Notes under the pieces: model-generated
Told to the model about the DNA's origin: nothing
The model's database searches: none
Seen by the model: only the letters and a program-made list of their open reading frames with translations
From: Pseudomonadota bacterium
GTDB taxonomy: Bacteria > Pseudomonadota > Alphaproteobacteria > Rhizobiales > Kaistiaceae
Direction of reading: 5' to 3'
Assembly (NCBI GenBank): GCA_023433185.1
Contig: JAEZEN010000544.1
Location: 1 to 26,176 of the forward strand
DNA length: 26,176 bases
Made by a program: the position numbers and the translations under genes
In this document: positions 7,414 through 15,296 of the stretch, one piece after another
How positions within the stretch are numbered: the first letter of the stretch is position 1
How the letters are laid out: each line of letters starts with the position of its first letter

Positions 7414-7445
7414 CGGTCCACCCGCCGGACCGAGCCGGTGGACCG
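7414..7445 (-). terminator. Hairpin after the second SRPBCC gene
   Basis: CGGTCCACC (7414-7422) and GGTGGACCG (7437-7445) form a 9-bp perfect stem just downstream of the stop at 7452 on the minus strand. No run of T follows, so it is a possible terminator of low certainty. Confidence 0.35.
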
Positions 7446-7451
7446 GTCCCG

Positions 7452-7916
7452 TCACTGACGTTTCGGCTTGGCGAAAACGTCGAGACCTCTGCCGGTCTCC
7501 AGGTAGGACTTCAGGCTGGAGAGGACGTGCGGCCAGCCCTTGCTGATGCCGATCGCCATGCCGCTTCCGGCCGCGAGCTCGTCGTGGGTGACCGTCAGCC
7601 GCGCCATGTCCTCGTATTCGTCGATCTCGTAGGTCACCCGGCTGTACGCCGCCGGATCGTCGGCCTGCGAGGCGTTCGCCCAAGTGGTGACGAGACGGCG
7701 CGGCGGCGAGACCTCGATGACTTCCCCGACGATCTCGACGCGGCGCTCGTCGCCGGCGCGGATGTGTTGCCATCTCGATCCAGGCTTCCAGTCCGAGACG
7801 TTATCGTGGCCCCAGTAGCGCCTCGCGATCTCGGGATTGGTGACGGCCTCGAACACCTCTTCCGGTGTCGTCCGGATATAGACTGCGTAAACGAAGCTGG
7901 TCGTCTCATTGCTCAT
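7452..7916 (-). CDS. SRPBCC / AHSA1 family protein
   Basis: Protein of 154 residues starting MSNETTSFVYAVYIRTTPEEVFEAVTNPEIARRYWGH, the typical AHSA1/SRPBCC opening (strand, then helix, then R-Y-W). The middle DWKPGSRWQHI and VIEVSPPRRLVTTW strands and a C-terminal helix ISKGWPHVLSSLKSYLETG complete one domain. It is only distantly similar to the neighbour at 6871-7320, so the pair is more likely two family members than a recent duplication. The ATG at 7916 is chosen because upstream in-frame sequence has no coding character. The SD is weak (GAAAGGC). It is divergent from the regulator at 8306 across a 389-bp intergenic region. Confidence 0.88.
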   Translation of the reverse strand: MSNETTSFVYAVYIRTTPEEVFEAVTNPEIARRYWGHDNVSDWKPGSRWQHIRAGDERRVEIVGEVIEVSPPRRLVTTWANASQADDPAAYSRVTYEIDEYEDMARLTVTHDELAAGSGMAIGISKGWPHVLSSLKSYLETGRGLDVFAKPKRQ

Positions 7917-8305
7917 GTTTCTTGCCTTTCGGTCTCTTCTATCGGCACCCACCGGCCTGGCGGGGCCAGGGCCGGCCTGAGCGGCGGGTCGATCTCGACT
8001 GATGTCAGCGGACGCCATCCGAGGCGGGCGAAGGATGACGGCAGTTGCCTCACGGGCTTGACCGCCTCCGCTCCTCCGGGTCGAGAGCCCTGGTGGTTCT
8101 CGGCCCGCAAGACCCGCTCCAGTCGATCGAGGCGGCCTGCCTCGAAGCACCGGTCGCCGAACGGCTGTTGCTTGTCCGCACTGGTCGGTTCTCTTGGTAT
8201 CCCGGACAGCTATTCTCCGCTCCAGAGGTCTGTATTCGTCCCTCGCAGGGAATACATAGCGGCGGACGACGAAGCGGCGGGAGTTACAAGTGTGACGGGA
8301 TTTGC
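7917..8305. other. 389-bp divergent intergenic region
   Basis: No gene is supported here; both long frames that cross it have no recognisable domain and use non-ATG starts or antisense sequence. It must hold the promoters of the SRPBCC gene (minus) and the regulator (plus). The only clear structure is the inverted repeat at 8231-8256. Confidence 0.6.
8231..8256. promoter_or_regulatory. Inverted repeat, candidate operator of the adjacent regulator
   Basis: TGTATTC (8231-8237) and GAATACA (8250-8256) are exact inverted repeats separated by 12 nt, about 50 bp before the regulator's ATG. The arms are AT-rich against a GC-rich background, as is common for protein-binding sites. The inner CCCT-CGC-AGGG could also pair, so an RNA hairpin is an alternative. 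Confidence 0.4.
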
Positions 8306-9526
8306 ATGGACTCGCTGATCACGGCCGCGGCGCGTGCGCTCGCGACAGGCGATCCGCTGCTCGCCCTGAAACGGGTCGCCCTGCGCGACGATGCACCCGC
8401 CCTCGCCCTGCGGGGCATAGCGATGGCCCAGCTCGGCGACCTTGCCCGCGCGAAAGCCCTCCTCAGGGTCGCCGGACGCGCCTTCGGCCCGAGGGATTCC
8501 GTCGCCCGCGCCCGATGCATCGTGGCCGAGGCCGAGATCGCCCTCGTTTCGCGGGACCTTGCCTCGGTCCCGGACATGCTGTCCGCCGCGCGCGCGACGC
8601 TCGACAAGCACGGCGACCACATGAACGCCGCCTACGCAGCCGGTCTGGAAGCGCGGCGGCTGCTTCTGATCGGCCGGCTGGACGAAGCCGAGCGCGTGCT
8701 TGCCGATCTCGATCCCGCCGCGTTGCCTCCGCCCCTGCGGGCAAGCACCGACCTGGTGGTTGCGGGCATCGCCCTTCGACGCTTGCGCACCGGAGCCGCG
8801 CGAAAAGCCCTCGCCCGCGCCGAGGCCGCGGCCCGGGCGGCGGGCATCTCAGCCTTGCAGGCGGAGGTCCAGGCCGTGGCCCTTCTGGTGAACAGGCCCG
8901 CCGCCCGGATCGTCGAAGGCGGCAGCGAGCGCCTTCTGATTCTGGAGGACGTCGAAGCCCTGTTCGCCTCGGACGCGTTGGTGGTGGATGCCTGCCGCTA
9001 CGTCGTGCGGACGAAGGACATGGCCCTGCCGCTGGCGACCCGCCCGGTCCTGTTCACCCTTGCACGCGCCCTGGCCGAAGCCTGGCCCGATGGCGTGTCG
9101 CGGGATGCGCTCATTGCGGATGCCTTCCGCGCCAGGCACGCCGACGAATCGCATCGGGCGCGTCTCCGCGTCGAAATCGCGCGCCTGCGGGCGGAACTTC
9201 GCATGCTGGCGGACGTGAACGCGACCAGGACAGGCTTTGTCCTCGTGCCGCGTCGCCTCCAAGATGTGGTCGTGCTGGCGCCACCGGTCGAGGAACGGCA
9301 CGCCGCCGTCCTGGCGTTCCTCGCGGACGGGGAATCCTGGTCAAGTTCGTCCCTGGCGATCGCGCTCGACATCAGCCCGCGCACGGTGCAGCGCGCCCTC
9401 GAAGAACTGATGGCGGCCGGCAAGGTGCGGTCGATCGGTGCGGGACGCGCCCGCCGCTGGATGGCCCCGCCGGTGATCGACTTCCCGACAACATTGTTAC
9501 TCCCCGGCTCGCTGCCGGGAGGCTAA
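8306..9526 (+). CDS. Winged-helix transcriptional regulator with helical-repeat N-terminus
   Basis: Protein of 406 residues from the ATG at 8306. Residues about 1-190 are alanine/leucine-rich paired helices resembling TPR or tetratricopeptide-like repeats (for example ALALRGIAMAQLGDLARAKALL). Residues about 245-325 look like a first winged helix with ARALAEAWPDGVSRDALIADAF and RARLRVEIARLRAELR. Residues about 330-395 hold a second HTH with SSLAIALDISPRTVQRALEELMAAGKVRSIGAGRARRW. This suggests a DNA-binding regulator with a sensing or dimerising helical domain. A frame can be extended to a TTG at 8045, but that part looks non-coding. The beta-propeller gene follows after 10 nt. A 26-bp inverted repeat upstream may be the operator. 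Confidence 0.8.
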   Translation: MDSLITAAARALATGDPLLALKRVALRDDAPALALRGIAMAQLGDLARAKALLRVAGRAFGPRDSVARARCIVAEAEIALVSRDLASVPDMLSAARATLDKHGDHMNAAYAAGLEARRLLLIGRLDEAERVLADLDPAALPPPLRASTDLVVAGIALRRLRTGAARKALARAEAAARAAGISALQAEVQAVALLVNRPAARIVEGGSERLLILEDVEALFASDALVVDACRYVVRTKDMALPLATRPVLFTLARALAEAWPDGVSRDALIADAFRARHADESHRARLRVEIARLRAELRMLADVNATRTGFVLVPRRLQDVVVLAPPVEERHAAVLAFLADGESWSSSSLAIALDISPRTVQRALEELMAAGKVRSIGAGRARRWMAPPVIDFPTTLLLPGSLPGG

Positions 9527-9536
9527 AGGTGGAGCC

Positions 9537-10181
9537 ATGAAGCGAGCCGCAGCCGAAATCATCGAGGAATACGGTCCGTTTCCCAGTGTCGACCAGATCG
9601 CCGGCGTCACGTTCGACGGTGAGCGCGTCTGGTTCGCCTCGGGCGACAGGCTGAACGCGCTCGATCCGTCAAGCGGACGCGTGCTGCGTTCCATCGACGT
9701 TGCCGCGCATGCGGGAACGGCGTTCGACGGACACCATCTCTATCAGATCGCCGAGGACCGCATCCTGAAGATCGATCCGGCGTCCGGCGAGATCCTGTCC
9801 ACCATCCCGGCCCCCGGCGGCGGCGGAGATTCGGGCCTCGCGTGGGCCGAAGGGACACTCTGGGTGGGGCAGCACAGGGGCCGCAAGATCCATCAGATCG
9901 ATCCGGAGACGGGCGCCATCCTGGCCACACTCGAATCCGACCGCTTCGTCACCGGCGTGACATGGGTCGACGGCGATCTGTGGCATGCCACCTGGGAGGG
10001 TGACGAAAGCGAGATAAGGCGCATCGACGCCGAGAGCGGCAGGGTCCTGGAGAAGCTCGCCATGCCGAAGCAGATCGGCATTTCCGGACTTGAAGCCGAT
10101 GGCAACGATCGATTCTATTGCGGCGGCGGCCCCAGCGGCAGGATCCGGGCCGTGCGACGCACCGATCCGTCGCGGGCCTAG
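9537..10181 (+). CDS. Beta-propeller protein, Vgb / glutaminyl cyclotransferase-like
   Basis: Protein of 214 residues made of repeated blades. At least four share D-P/A-x-S/T-G-x-[VI]-L (DPSSGRVL, DPASGEIL, DPETGAIL, DAESGRVL), each followed by a strand and a new W/L-x-V/A segment (VWFASGD, LYQIAED, LWVGQHRG, LWHATWEG). This is the Vgb / SMP-30 / PQQ-repeat style and resembles glutamine cyclotransferase propellers. No signal peptide is visible, so it is probably cytoplasmic. The ATG at 9537 follows GGTGGAG and lies 10 nt after the regulator's stop, indicating one transcript and probably coupled translation. Ligand or enzymatic activity is unknown; being paired with a regulator it could serve as a sensor partner. 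Confidence 0.82.
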   Translation: MKRAAAEIIEEYGPFPSVDQIAGVTFDGERVWFASGDRLNALDPSSGRVLRSIDVAAHAGTAFDGHHLYQIAEDRILKIDPASGEILSTIPAPGGGGDSGLAWAEGTLWVGQHRGRKIHQIDPETGAILATLESDRFVTGVTWVDGDLWHATWEGDESEIRRIDAESGRVLEKLAMPKQIGISGLEADGNDRFYCGGGPSGRIRAVRRTDPSRA

Positions 10182-10454
10182 CTGCTTCGACCGTAGCGTG
10201 ACGACAGCCGCCCCGCCGGCGCCTCGAGATCCTCATGGCGAAACAGCCTGCCAGAAATTGCGGATCGCGTCCTGCACCCGCATGCAGCATCCGGGGCGGG
10301 CCCGCGTTTCGACGCCTGCCGCGATCGGAAGCCCTCACCGAGGCGCTTGCCTCGCGGGGCCAAAGGTGCGACTCGGTCGGCAGGATTCCGGTCGAGAGCA
10401 CGATGCACCTTCCCGTCGGGGCGAGCCCCGCTGCCAGCGCCGAACCGTGCCGCC

Positions 10455-11156
10455 ATGGCTGAACCAGCGCCGAGCGCCGTCATTTCGGGTGCGGCCGGCG
10501 GCATCGGCCGCGGGCTGGCCGAGGGCTTCCTCGCCGCCGGCTATGCCGTGACCGGCGTCGACCGCGCCGCAGAGGGCTGGGATGCGCCGGGATTCCGTTA
10601 CGTGCCGCTCGACGTGAGCGACGGCGACGCCGTCGCCGACTTCGGTGCGGGGCTCGACCGGCTCGACGTGCTGGTCAATGCCGCCGGCATCATCCGGCGG
10701 GTCGAGGAGTTCGAGCTCCCCGTGTTCGAGGCGGTGATCGACATCAACCTCACCGGCACGATGCGGCTTTGCTCGGCCTGCCGACCGGCGCTCGCGGCCC
10801 GGGGCGGGGCCATCGTCAACATCGCCTCGATGCTGTCGTTCTTCGGTGGCGGACTGGTACCTGCCTATGCGGCCTCGAAGGGCGGCATCGTGACCCTGAC
10901 CAAGTCGCTTGCCATCGCCTGGGCGAAGGACGACATCCGCGTCAATGCCATCGCACCGGGCTGGATCGCGACGCCGCTCACCAGCGCCCTCCAGGCGGAC
11001 CCGGCGCGGAGCCGCACGATCCTCGAGCGCACCCCGATGGGGCGCTGGGGCGAGGCGGGCGATCTCGTCGGCCCGGCCCTGTTCCTCGCCGGCGAGGCAG
11101 CCCGCTTCGTCACCGGCGCGGTGCTGCCGGTCGACGGCGGCTATTCGTCGATGTGA
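10455..11156 (+). CDS. SDR family NAD(P)-dependent oxidoreductase
   Basis: Protein of 233 residues, a compact classical SDR. The cofactor motif SGAAGGIG is at 11-18 (Ser replaces the usual first Thr), VNAAG at 74-78, the catalytic Ser125 in NIASM, and Tyr138 with Lys142 in YAASK. The C-terminal VDGGYSSM is typical. It lacks one or two strands present in 250-residue members, since the region between SGAAGGIG and LDVSDGD is short. The ATG at 10455 puts the Rossmann motif at the usual distance; no good SD is seen. The cupin gene starts 17 nt after its stop. Oxidation of a hydroxy-acid or sugar-derived alcohol is plausible, but the substrate is unknown. The 273 bp upstream hold no gene I can support. 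Confidence 0.9.
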   Translation: MAEPAPSAVISGAAGGIGRGLAEGFLAAGYAVTGVDRAAEGWDAPGFRYVPLDVSDGDAVADFGAGLDRLDVLVNAAGIIRRVEEFELPVFEAVIDINLTGTMRLCSACRPALAARGGAIVNIASMLSFFGGGLVPAYAASKGGIVTLTKSLAIAWAKDDIRVNAIAPGWIATPLTSALQADPARSRTILERTPMGRWGEAGDLVGPALFLAGEAARFVTGAVLPVDGGYSSM

Positions 11157-11173
11157 GGAAGGAGACTGAGGCC

Positions 11174-11701
11174 ATGACCGAAGCGGCCCGCCGGAACGAC
11201 CCGCGGATGCCCTACCAGCTGCCGATGCCGAAGGAAGCGTCGCCCGATCTGGTCATCCCGAGCGTCCTGCCGGAGGACGAGCGCGTCTGGGTGCCGCAGG
11301 CACCGAACGTGTGGTTCCGGCCGCTCTGCCTCAACGCCGCGCAGGGCTACTGGGTCAACCTCCTCAAGGTGACGCGGGCGGGCGTCCTCTCCCGCCACCG
11401 CCACACCAACCCCGTCCACGGCTACGTCATCAAGGGCCGCTGGCACTATCTCGAGCACGACTGGGTGGCGACCGAGGGCGGCTACGTCTACGAGCCGCCG
11501 GGCGAGACGCACACCCTCGTGGTGCCCGACGACGTCGAGGAGATGATCACGCTGTTCCAGGTCAACGGGCTGATGCTCTATGTCGACCCGTGGGGCAAGG
11601 CGACGGGCTACGAGGACGTCTTCACCAAGATCGACATGTGCCGCAAGCACTACGCCGCCTGCGGGCTGGGCGAAGGCTTCGTCGACCAATTCATCCGCTA
11701 G
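11174..11701 (+). CDS. Cupin protein, 2,4'-dihydroxyacetophenone dioxygenase (DAD) family
   Basis: Protein of 175 residues with one cupin barrel. Metal ligands are visible as [16 protein letters not shown] (H75, H77, perhaps H82) and [10 protein letters not shown] (E111, H113). The family prototype is a non-haem iron dioxygenase that cleaves 2,4'-dihydroxyacetophenone; many relatives are annotated by homology and act on other aromatic or keto compounds. The ATG at 11174 follows GAAGGAGA. The preceding SDR and this cupin are spaced as an operon, suggesting successive steps in breakdown of one compound. The recR gene follows after only 7 nt. The conserved C-terminal [21 protein letters not shown] is a long tail beyond the barrel. 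Confidence 0.85.
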   Translation: MTEAARRNDPRMPYQLPMPKEASPDLVIPSVLPEDERVWVPQAPNVWFRPLCLNAAQGYWVNLLKVTRAGVLSRHRHTNPVHGYVIKGRWHYLEHDWVATEGGYVYEPPGETHTLVVPDDVEEMITLFQVNGLMLYVDPWGKATGYEDVFTKIDMCRKHYAACGLGEGFVDQFIR

Positions 11702-11708
11702 AGTCCGC

Positions 11709-12314
11709 ATGGCCCGTTCCGTTTCCGGCCCCGAGATCGAGCGGCTGATCCAGCTGCTCTCCAAGCTGCCCGGCCTCGGGCCGCGCTCGGCGCGGCGCGC
11801 GGCGCTGCACCTGATCGACCGCAAGGAGGAACTGCTGGTGCCCCTCGCCCGCGCCATGGACGTGGCGGTCGAGCGCATCGTCCCCTGCTCGACCTGCGGC
11901 AACATCGATACGTCCGATCCCTGCCTGATCTGCACCGACCCGCGGCGCGACCCGACGACCATCGTCGTCGTCGAGGAGGTCGCCGACCTCTGGGCGCTCG
12001 AGCGCGCCGGCGCGATCAACGCCCGCTACCACGTGCTCGGAGGGGTGCTGTCGCCGCTCGACGGGGTCGGCCCCGACGACCTCCGGATCGATGGTCTCGT
12101 CCAGCGCGTCGCGGCCGGCGGGGTGACGGAAGTGATCATCGCGGTCAACGCAACGGTCGAGGGCCAGACGACGGCGCACTATCTCACCGACCGGCTCCAG
12201 GCCTTCGACCTCAAGGTGTCGAGGCTCGCCCATGGCGTGCCGGTGGGCGGCGAGCTCGACTACCTCGACGACGGGACGCTGGCCGCCGCGGTTCGGAGCC
12301 GCACCCCGTTCTGA
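11709..12314 (+). CDS. recR: Recombination mediator protein RecR
   Basis: Protein of 201 residues, full length for RecR. It begins with a helix-hairpin-helix region [23 protein letters not shown] (about 13-35). The zinc finger has C60, C63, C72 and C75 ([16 protein letters not shown]), and the Toprim domain starts at [15 protein letters not shown] (about 83). With RecF and RecO it loads RecA on gapped single-stranded DNA. The usual partners dnaX and ybaB are not in front; instead it starts 7 nt after the DAD-family cupin. The start has a poor SD, so translation may depend on coupling to the upstream gene. It is convergent with the RTX gene. Confidence 0.96.
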   Translation: MARSVSGPEIERLIQLLSKLPGLGPRSARRAALHLIDRKEELLVPLARAMDVAVERIVPCSTCGNIDTSDPCLICTDPRRDPTTIVVVEEVADLWALERAGAINARYHVLGGVLSPLDGVGPDDLRIDGLVQRVAAGGVTEVIIAVNATVEGQTTAHYLTDRLQAFDLKVSRLAHGVPVGGELDYLDDGTLAAAVRSRTPF

Positions 12315-12324
12315 ACCCATGGGA

Positions 12325-12353
12325 ACGGCGCCACGCAGGACGCACGGCGCCGT
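12325..12353. terminator. Hairpin between convergent recR and RTX gene
   Basis: ACGGCGCC (12325-12332) pairs with GGCGCCGT (12346-12353), 8 bp with a 13-nt loop, between two convergent stops. It is symmetric and so could serve both strands. There is no T-tract. Confidence 0.35.
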
Positions 12354-12376
12354 CGAAGAAGCGCAGCGGCGATGGC

Positions 12377-13210
12377 TCAGACCAGGAAGAAGTCGCCAGC
12401 CTTGAGGTTCAGACCCGACTGGACCTCGCCGAACTTGATCAGGTTGTTGCTGTCGATGGCGTAGGACAGCCTGCCGTTCGCCTTGTTGTAGACGATGACG
12501 CTGTCCTCGCCGGCATAGTCGCTCGACTTGATGAACTTGTCGCTGCTCAGCTTGCCGCTGCCGGTGAGCTCGGGAAACACCGCCTTGACCAGCTGGATCT
12601 TGTCCTCGCCCGGCTTGAAGTCGGTGATCGACGAGGTGTTCCCGACCGCGAGCTGGCTCGAGAATTGGAAGGTGTCGGCGCCCTTGCCGCCGCTGAGGAC
12701 GTTGCTGCCGGTGCCGCCGTCGAGGAAATCCTTGCCTGCGTTGCCGGCGATGACGTCCGCTCCGCCTTCACCATAGAGCTTGTCGTTGCCCTTGCCGCCG
12801 GCGATCTTGTCGTTGCCGCCACCGCCGTTGATCTTGTCGTTGCCGTTGAAGCCGGCGAGTTTGTCGCCCTGGTTCGATCCGACGATCTTGTCGTTGCCCT
12901 TGAAGATCGCCTTTTCGTAGTTGCCGGTGAAGAAGTTCTTCATCTTGGTGAGCTTGATGTCGAGCCCGCCCAGGAAATATTTCTCCGAGCCATGGACCTT
13001 GACGTCGATCGACTTCATCGTGCCGCTGACCGGGTTCTTCAGCACGAACAGCATCGCCTTGCCGGTGACGTGCATGTCGATGTCGCCCTTGGAGGCGTCG
13101 AAGCTCTTCCCCTCCCCCTTCCGGGTCAGGTTCTTCTTGATGTTCTGGAACAGGCCAATTTCCGTCAGCTTGGAATTGTCGACTGCCTTGTAGGCGACGA
13201 ACTTGACCAT
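12377..13210 (-). CDS. Small RTX / hemolysin-type calcium-binding protein
   Basis: Protein of 277 residues. Nonapeptide-like RTX repeats run from about 104 to 182 (GNDKIVGSN, GNDKINGGG, GNDKIAGGK, GNDKLYGEG, GADVIAGNA, GKDFLDGGT), ending with GGKGADTFQF and a C-terminal domain FKPGEDKIQL... to AGDFFLV, as in type I secreted proteins. Ca2+ binding in the repeats folds such proteins after export. There is no N-terminal signal peptide, as expected for T1SS substrates, but no ABC/HlyD/TolC exporter is near. It is unusually rich in lysine, mainly AAG codons, unlike the Arg-rich neighbours. The N-terminal 100 residues lack a catalytic motif I recognise. The ATG at 13210 has a GGGGAGAAG SD. Confidence 0.88.
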   Translation of the reverse strand: MVKFVAYKAVDNSKLTEIGLFQNIKKNLTRKGEGKSFDASKGDIDMHVTGKAMLFVLKNPVSGTMKSIDVKVHGSEKYFLGGLDIKLTKMKNFFTGNYEKAIFKGNDKIVGSNQGDKLAGFNGNDKINGGGGNDKIAGGKGNDKLYGEGGADVIAGNAGKDFLDGGTGSNVLSGGKGADTFQFSSQLAVGNTSSITDFKPGEDKIQLVKAVFPELTGSGKLSSDKFIKSSDYAGEDSVIVYNKANGRLSYAIDSNNLIKFGEVQSGLNLKAGDFFLV

Positions 13211-13354
13211 TTCGCTTCTCCCCGGCGCATTCCGCTGCGCGATGCGTGACCCCGCGATTGAGCGCAGGGTGCATGCCCCGTCAATCGGAAAGATGGTGAG
13301 CCGCGGAAGTTTGCGACAATCCTCGCCCCGACACGTCGCGCGCCGAGCGCCGAA

Positions 13355-13370
13355 AGCCCCGTCGTGGGCT
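13355..13370 (-). terminator. Weak terminator overlapping the permease stop codon
   Basis: On the minus strand AGCCC-N6-GGGCT followed by TTTC, beginning within the stop codon at 13372..13370. The stem is short (5 bp), so it is a weak or partial terminator of the ABC transporter operon. Confidence 0.35.
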
Positions 13371-14215
13371 CAGGCCTTCACCGAGCCCGCCGTCATGCCG
13401 GCGAGGAAGTAGCGCTGGGCGATGAGGTAGAGGACGAGGAGCGGCAGCGAACCGAGGACGCTCATCGCCATCATCTCGTTCCACTCGAAGGCGTGCTGGC
13501 CCATGAGCAGGCTGATGCCGATCGGCACCGTCCGCATGTCCATCGACTTGGTCAGCGTCAGGGCGAACAGGAACTCGTTCCAGGCGAGGAGGAAGGTGTA
13601 GACCGCCGTCGCCACGATGCCCGGCAGCGAGATCGGCACGATCACCCGCCACAGCGCCGTCCAGCTCGAGCCGCCGTCGACCAGCACCGCTTCGTCGAGC
13701 TCCTTCGGGAGGGTGTTGAGATAGCCGGTCATCAGGAGGATGGCGTAAGGGAGGGTGAAGACGAGGTAGGTGAGGATCAGCGCGTAGTAGGTATTGAAGA
13801 TGCCGAAGGCGACGACCATCCCGAAATAGGGGATGAGGAGCGTGATCGGCGGCACCGTCTGGGTGCTGATGACGAGGAGGTTGAAGGGCTTCTTGAGGCG
13901 GAAGTCGTAGCGGCTGAAGGCGTAGGCGGCGAGGACCGCGATGACCAGCGTCAGCAGCGTCACCACCCCGGCGACGAGATAGCTGTTGAAGAAGAAGCGG
14001 AGCTTCACCGGATCGGTGAAGATCGACATGTAGGCCTCGAAGGTGAACACCTTCGGCAGGATGCTGGGCGGCAGCGCGAAGATCTCGGTGTTCGACTTGA
14101 GCGAGGTGAAGAACATCCACACGATCGGGAAGCAGGCGAAGAGGAGGCCGACCGCGAGGCCCAGATAGAGCAGCCAGGTCGAGGCGTGGGAGCGTCTTGC
14201 AAACCGGTTTGCCAT
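13370..14215 (-). CDS. Carbohydrate ABC transporter permease (MalG-like)
   Basis: Inner-membrane permease of 281 residues with about six transmembrane helices. The EAA loop, which docks the ATPase, is ELDEAVLVDGGSSWTALWRVIVPISLPG in the second half. The family (binding-protein-dependent transport, MalG/UgpE type) ends with a short C-terminal GMTAGSVKA. It pairs with the MalF-like subunit encoded just before it. The ATG at 14215 is used here, but a GTG at 14224 would overlap the upstream TGA in GTGA, a common coupling arrangement; both are possible. No ATP-binding gene follows, so a shared ATPase elsewhere must energise it. Confidence 0.93.
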   Translation of the reverse strand: MANRFARRSHASTWLLYLGLAVGLLFACFPIVWMFFTSLKSNTEIFALPPSILPKVFTFEAYMSIFTDPVKLRFFFNSYLVAGVVTLLTLVIAVLAAYAFSRYDFRLKKPFNLLVISTQTVPPITLLIPYFGMVVAFGIFNTYYALILTYLVFTLPYAILLMTGYLNTLPKELDEAVLVDGGSSWTALWRVIVPISLPGIVATAVYTFLLAWNEFLFALTLTKSMDMRTVPIGISLLMGQHAFEWNEMMAMSVLGSLPLLVLYLIAQRYFLAGMTAGSVKA

Positions 14216-14220
14216 GGCCG

Positions 14221-15153
14221 TCACCGCGCCGCTTTCTGGTGCTTGATGTAGAAGTAGGTCATGCTCATCGAGATGATGAACAGGATCACCGCGCTTGCCG
14301 CCGCGATCGAGAACTGGAAGCGCGAGAACGCTGCCTTGTAGGTGTAGATGCTCATCATCTCGGTGGCGTGGATCGGGCCGCCGCCGGTCGTCATCCAGAC
14401 CAGCGGGAAGACCTGCATGGTCCAGATGAAATCGAGCAGCGCGATCGACACGATGATCGGCTTGAGTTGCGGCAGCGTCACATGCCAGAGCTGGCGGATC
14501 GGGCCAGCGCCGTCGATGCTCGCCGCCTCGTACAGGTCGCGCGGGATGCCCTGCAGGCCGGCGAGCAGCGTGACCATGTAGAGCGGATAGCCGGCCCAGA
14601 TGTTGACGAAGGTCAGCGCATGGATCGCGGTCTTCGGCGAGGAGAACCACTCGACCTTGAAGTCGACGATCTGGAGCGACATGAGGATGGCGTTGACCAC
14701 GCCATTGGGGTCGAGGATCAGGCGCCAGATGATGGCGATGATCACCGCCGTGAAGAGCCACGGCAGGATGTAGAGGACGCGCAGAACCGCTCGAGTCGTC
14801 GGGCTGATGCGGTCGGAATTGAGCATCAGCGCGAAGGCGAGGCCGATGAGGACGTGGAAGACCACGCTCATCACCGAGAAATAGAGCGTGTTGCCGATCG
14901 ACTGGATGAACACCGGATCGGCGAAGATCTTCGCGAAATTGTCGAACCAGACGAAGCTCGGATCGGGCGTGAGGATGGCGCCGTCGAGCAGCGAGTAGCG
15001 GAACACCGCCACCATCGGATAGAGCATGAGCAGGAAGAAGAGCACCGCCGACGGCGCGATGTAGAGGTAGGGCACGAGCCTTCGCCGATGGATGACGGCG
15101 TAGCTCACGCCCCGCCCGAAGACGCCCGGCACTGCGGCCGTCGCACCTGCCAT
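14221..15153 (-). CDS. Carbohydrate ABC transporter permease (MalF-like)
   Basis: Inner-membrane permease of 310 residues. The first transmembrane helix is at about 30-55 (YLYIAPSAVLFFLLMLYPMVAVF). The EAA motif LYEAASIDGAGPIRQLWHVTLPQLKP is about two thirds in, and further helices follow. It forms a heterodimer with the next-encoded permease. The ATG at 15153 has GAGGTGA at a suitable distance and is preferred over the in-frame GTG at 15168. A terminator-like hairpin separates it from the binding-protein gene upstream, which would lower permease expression relative to the binding protein, as is usual in such operons. Confidence 0.93.
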   Translation of the reverse strand: MAGATAAVPGVFGRGVSYAVIHRRRLVPYLYIAPSAVLFFLLMLYPMVAVFRYSLLDGAILTPDPSFVWFDNFAKIFADPVFIQSIGNTLYFSVMSVVFHVLIGLAFALMLNSDRISPTTRAVLRVLYILPWLFTAVIIAIIWRLILDPNGVVNAILMSLQIVDFKVEWFSSPKTAIHALTFVNIWAGYPLYMVTLLAGLQGIPRDLYEAASIDGAGPIRQLWHVTLPQLKPIIVSIALLDFIWTMQVFPLVWMTTGGGPIHATEMMSIYTYKAAFSRFQFSIAAASAVILFIISMSMTYFYIKHQKAAR

Positions 15154-15249
15154 CTCGTCACCTCGCACGTGGTCTGGTCGGAGCGGTCCGGCGGTCGCCG
15201 GCGAGCCGGGCCCGAAGGCCGCGCCGCGGCAGTGCCCCGCTGACGAAAA

Positions 15250-15281
15250 GGGCGACGCGCATCGCGGCGCGCCGCCCGTTC
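15250..15281 (-). terminator. Intra-operon attenuating terminator after the binding-protein gene
   Basis: On the minus strand an 11-bp stem with one mismatch (15277..15267 and 15260..15250), loop of 6 nt, then TTTTC. It lies about 20 nt after the binding-protein stop and about 100 nt before the permease start. Such hairpins reduce read-through, so the periplasmic protein is made in excess. Confidence 0.65.
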
Positions 15282-15296
15282 AGTATGGGGCCGATC

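Noticed and set aside
10417..10430. Small CGGGG-CGAG-CCCCG hairpin before the SDR at 10455
   Set aside because: It is only 5 bp in GC-rich DNA, without T-tract or conserved context, and is expected by chance.
13256..13284. TTGACG-N17-TCAATC as the RTX gene promoter
   Set aside because: The -10 matches only two of six consensus positions, so it is not supportable, although the -35 is good.
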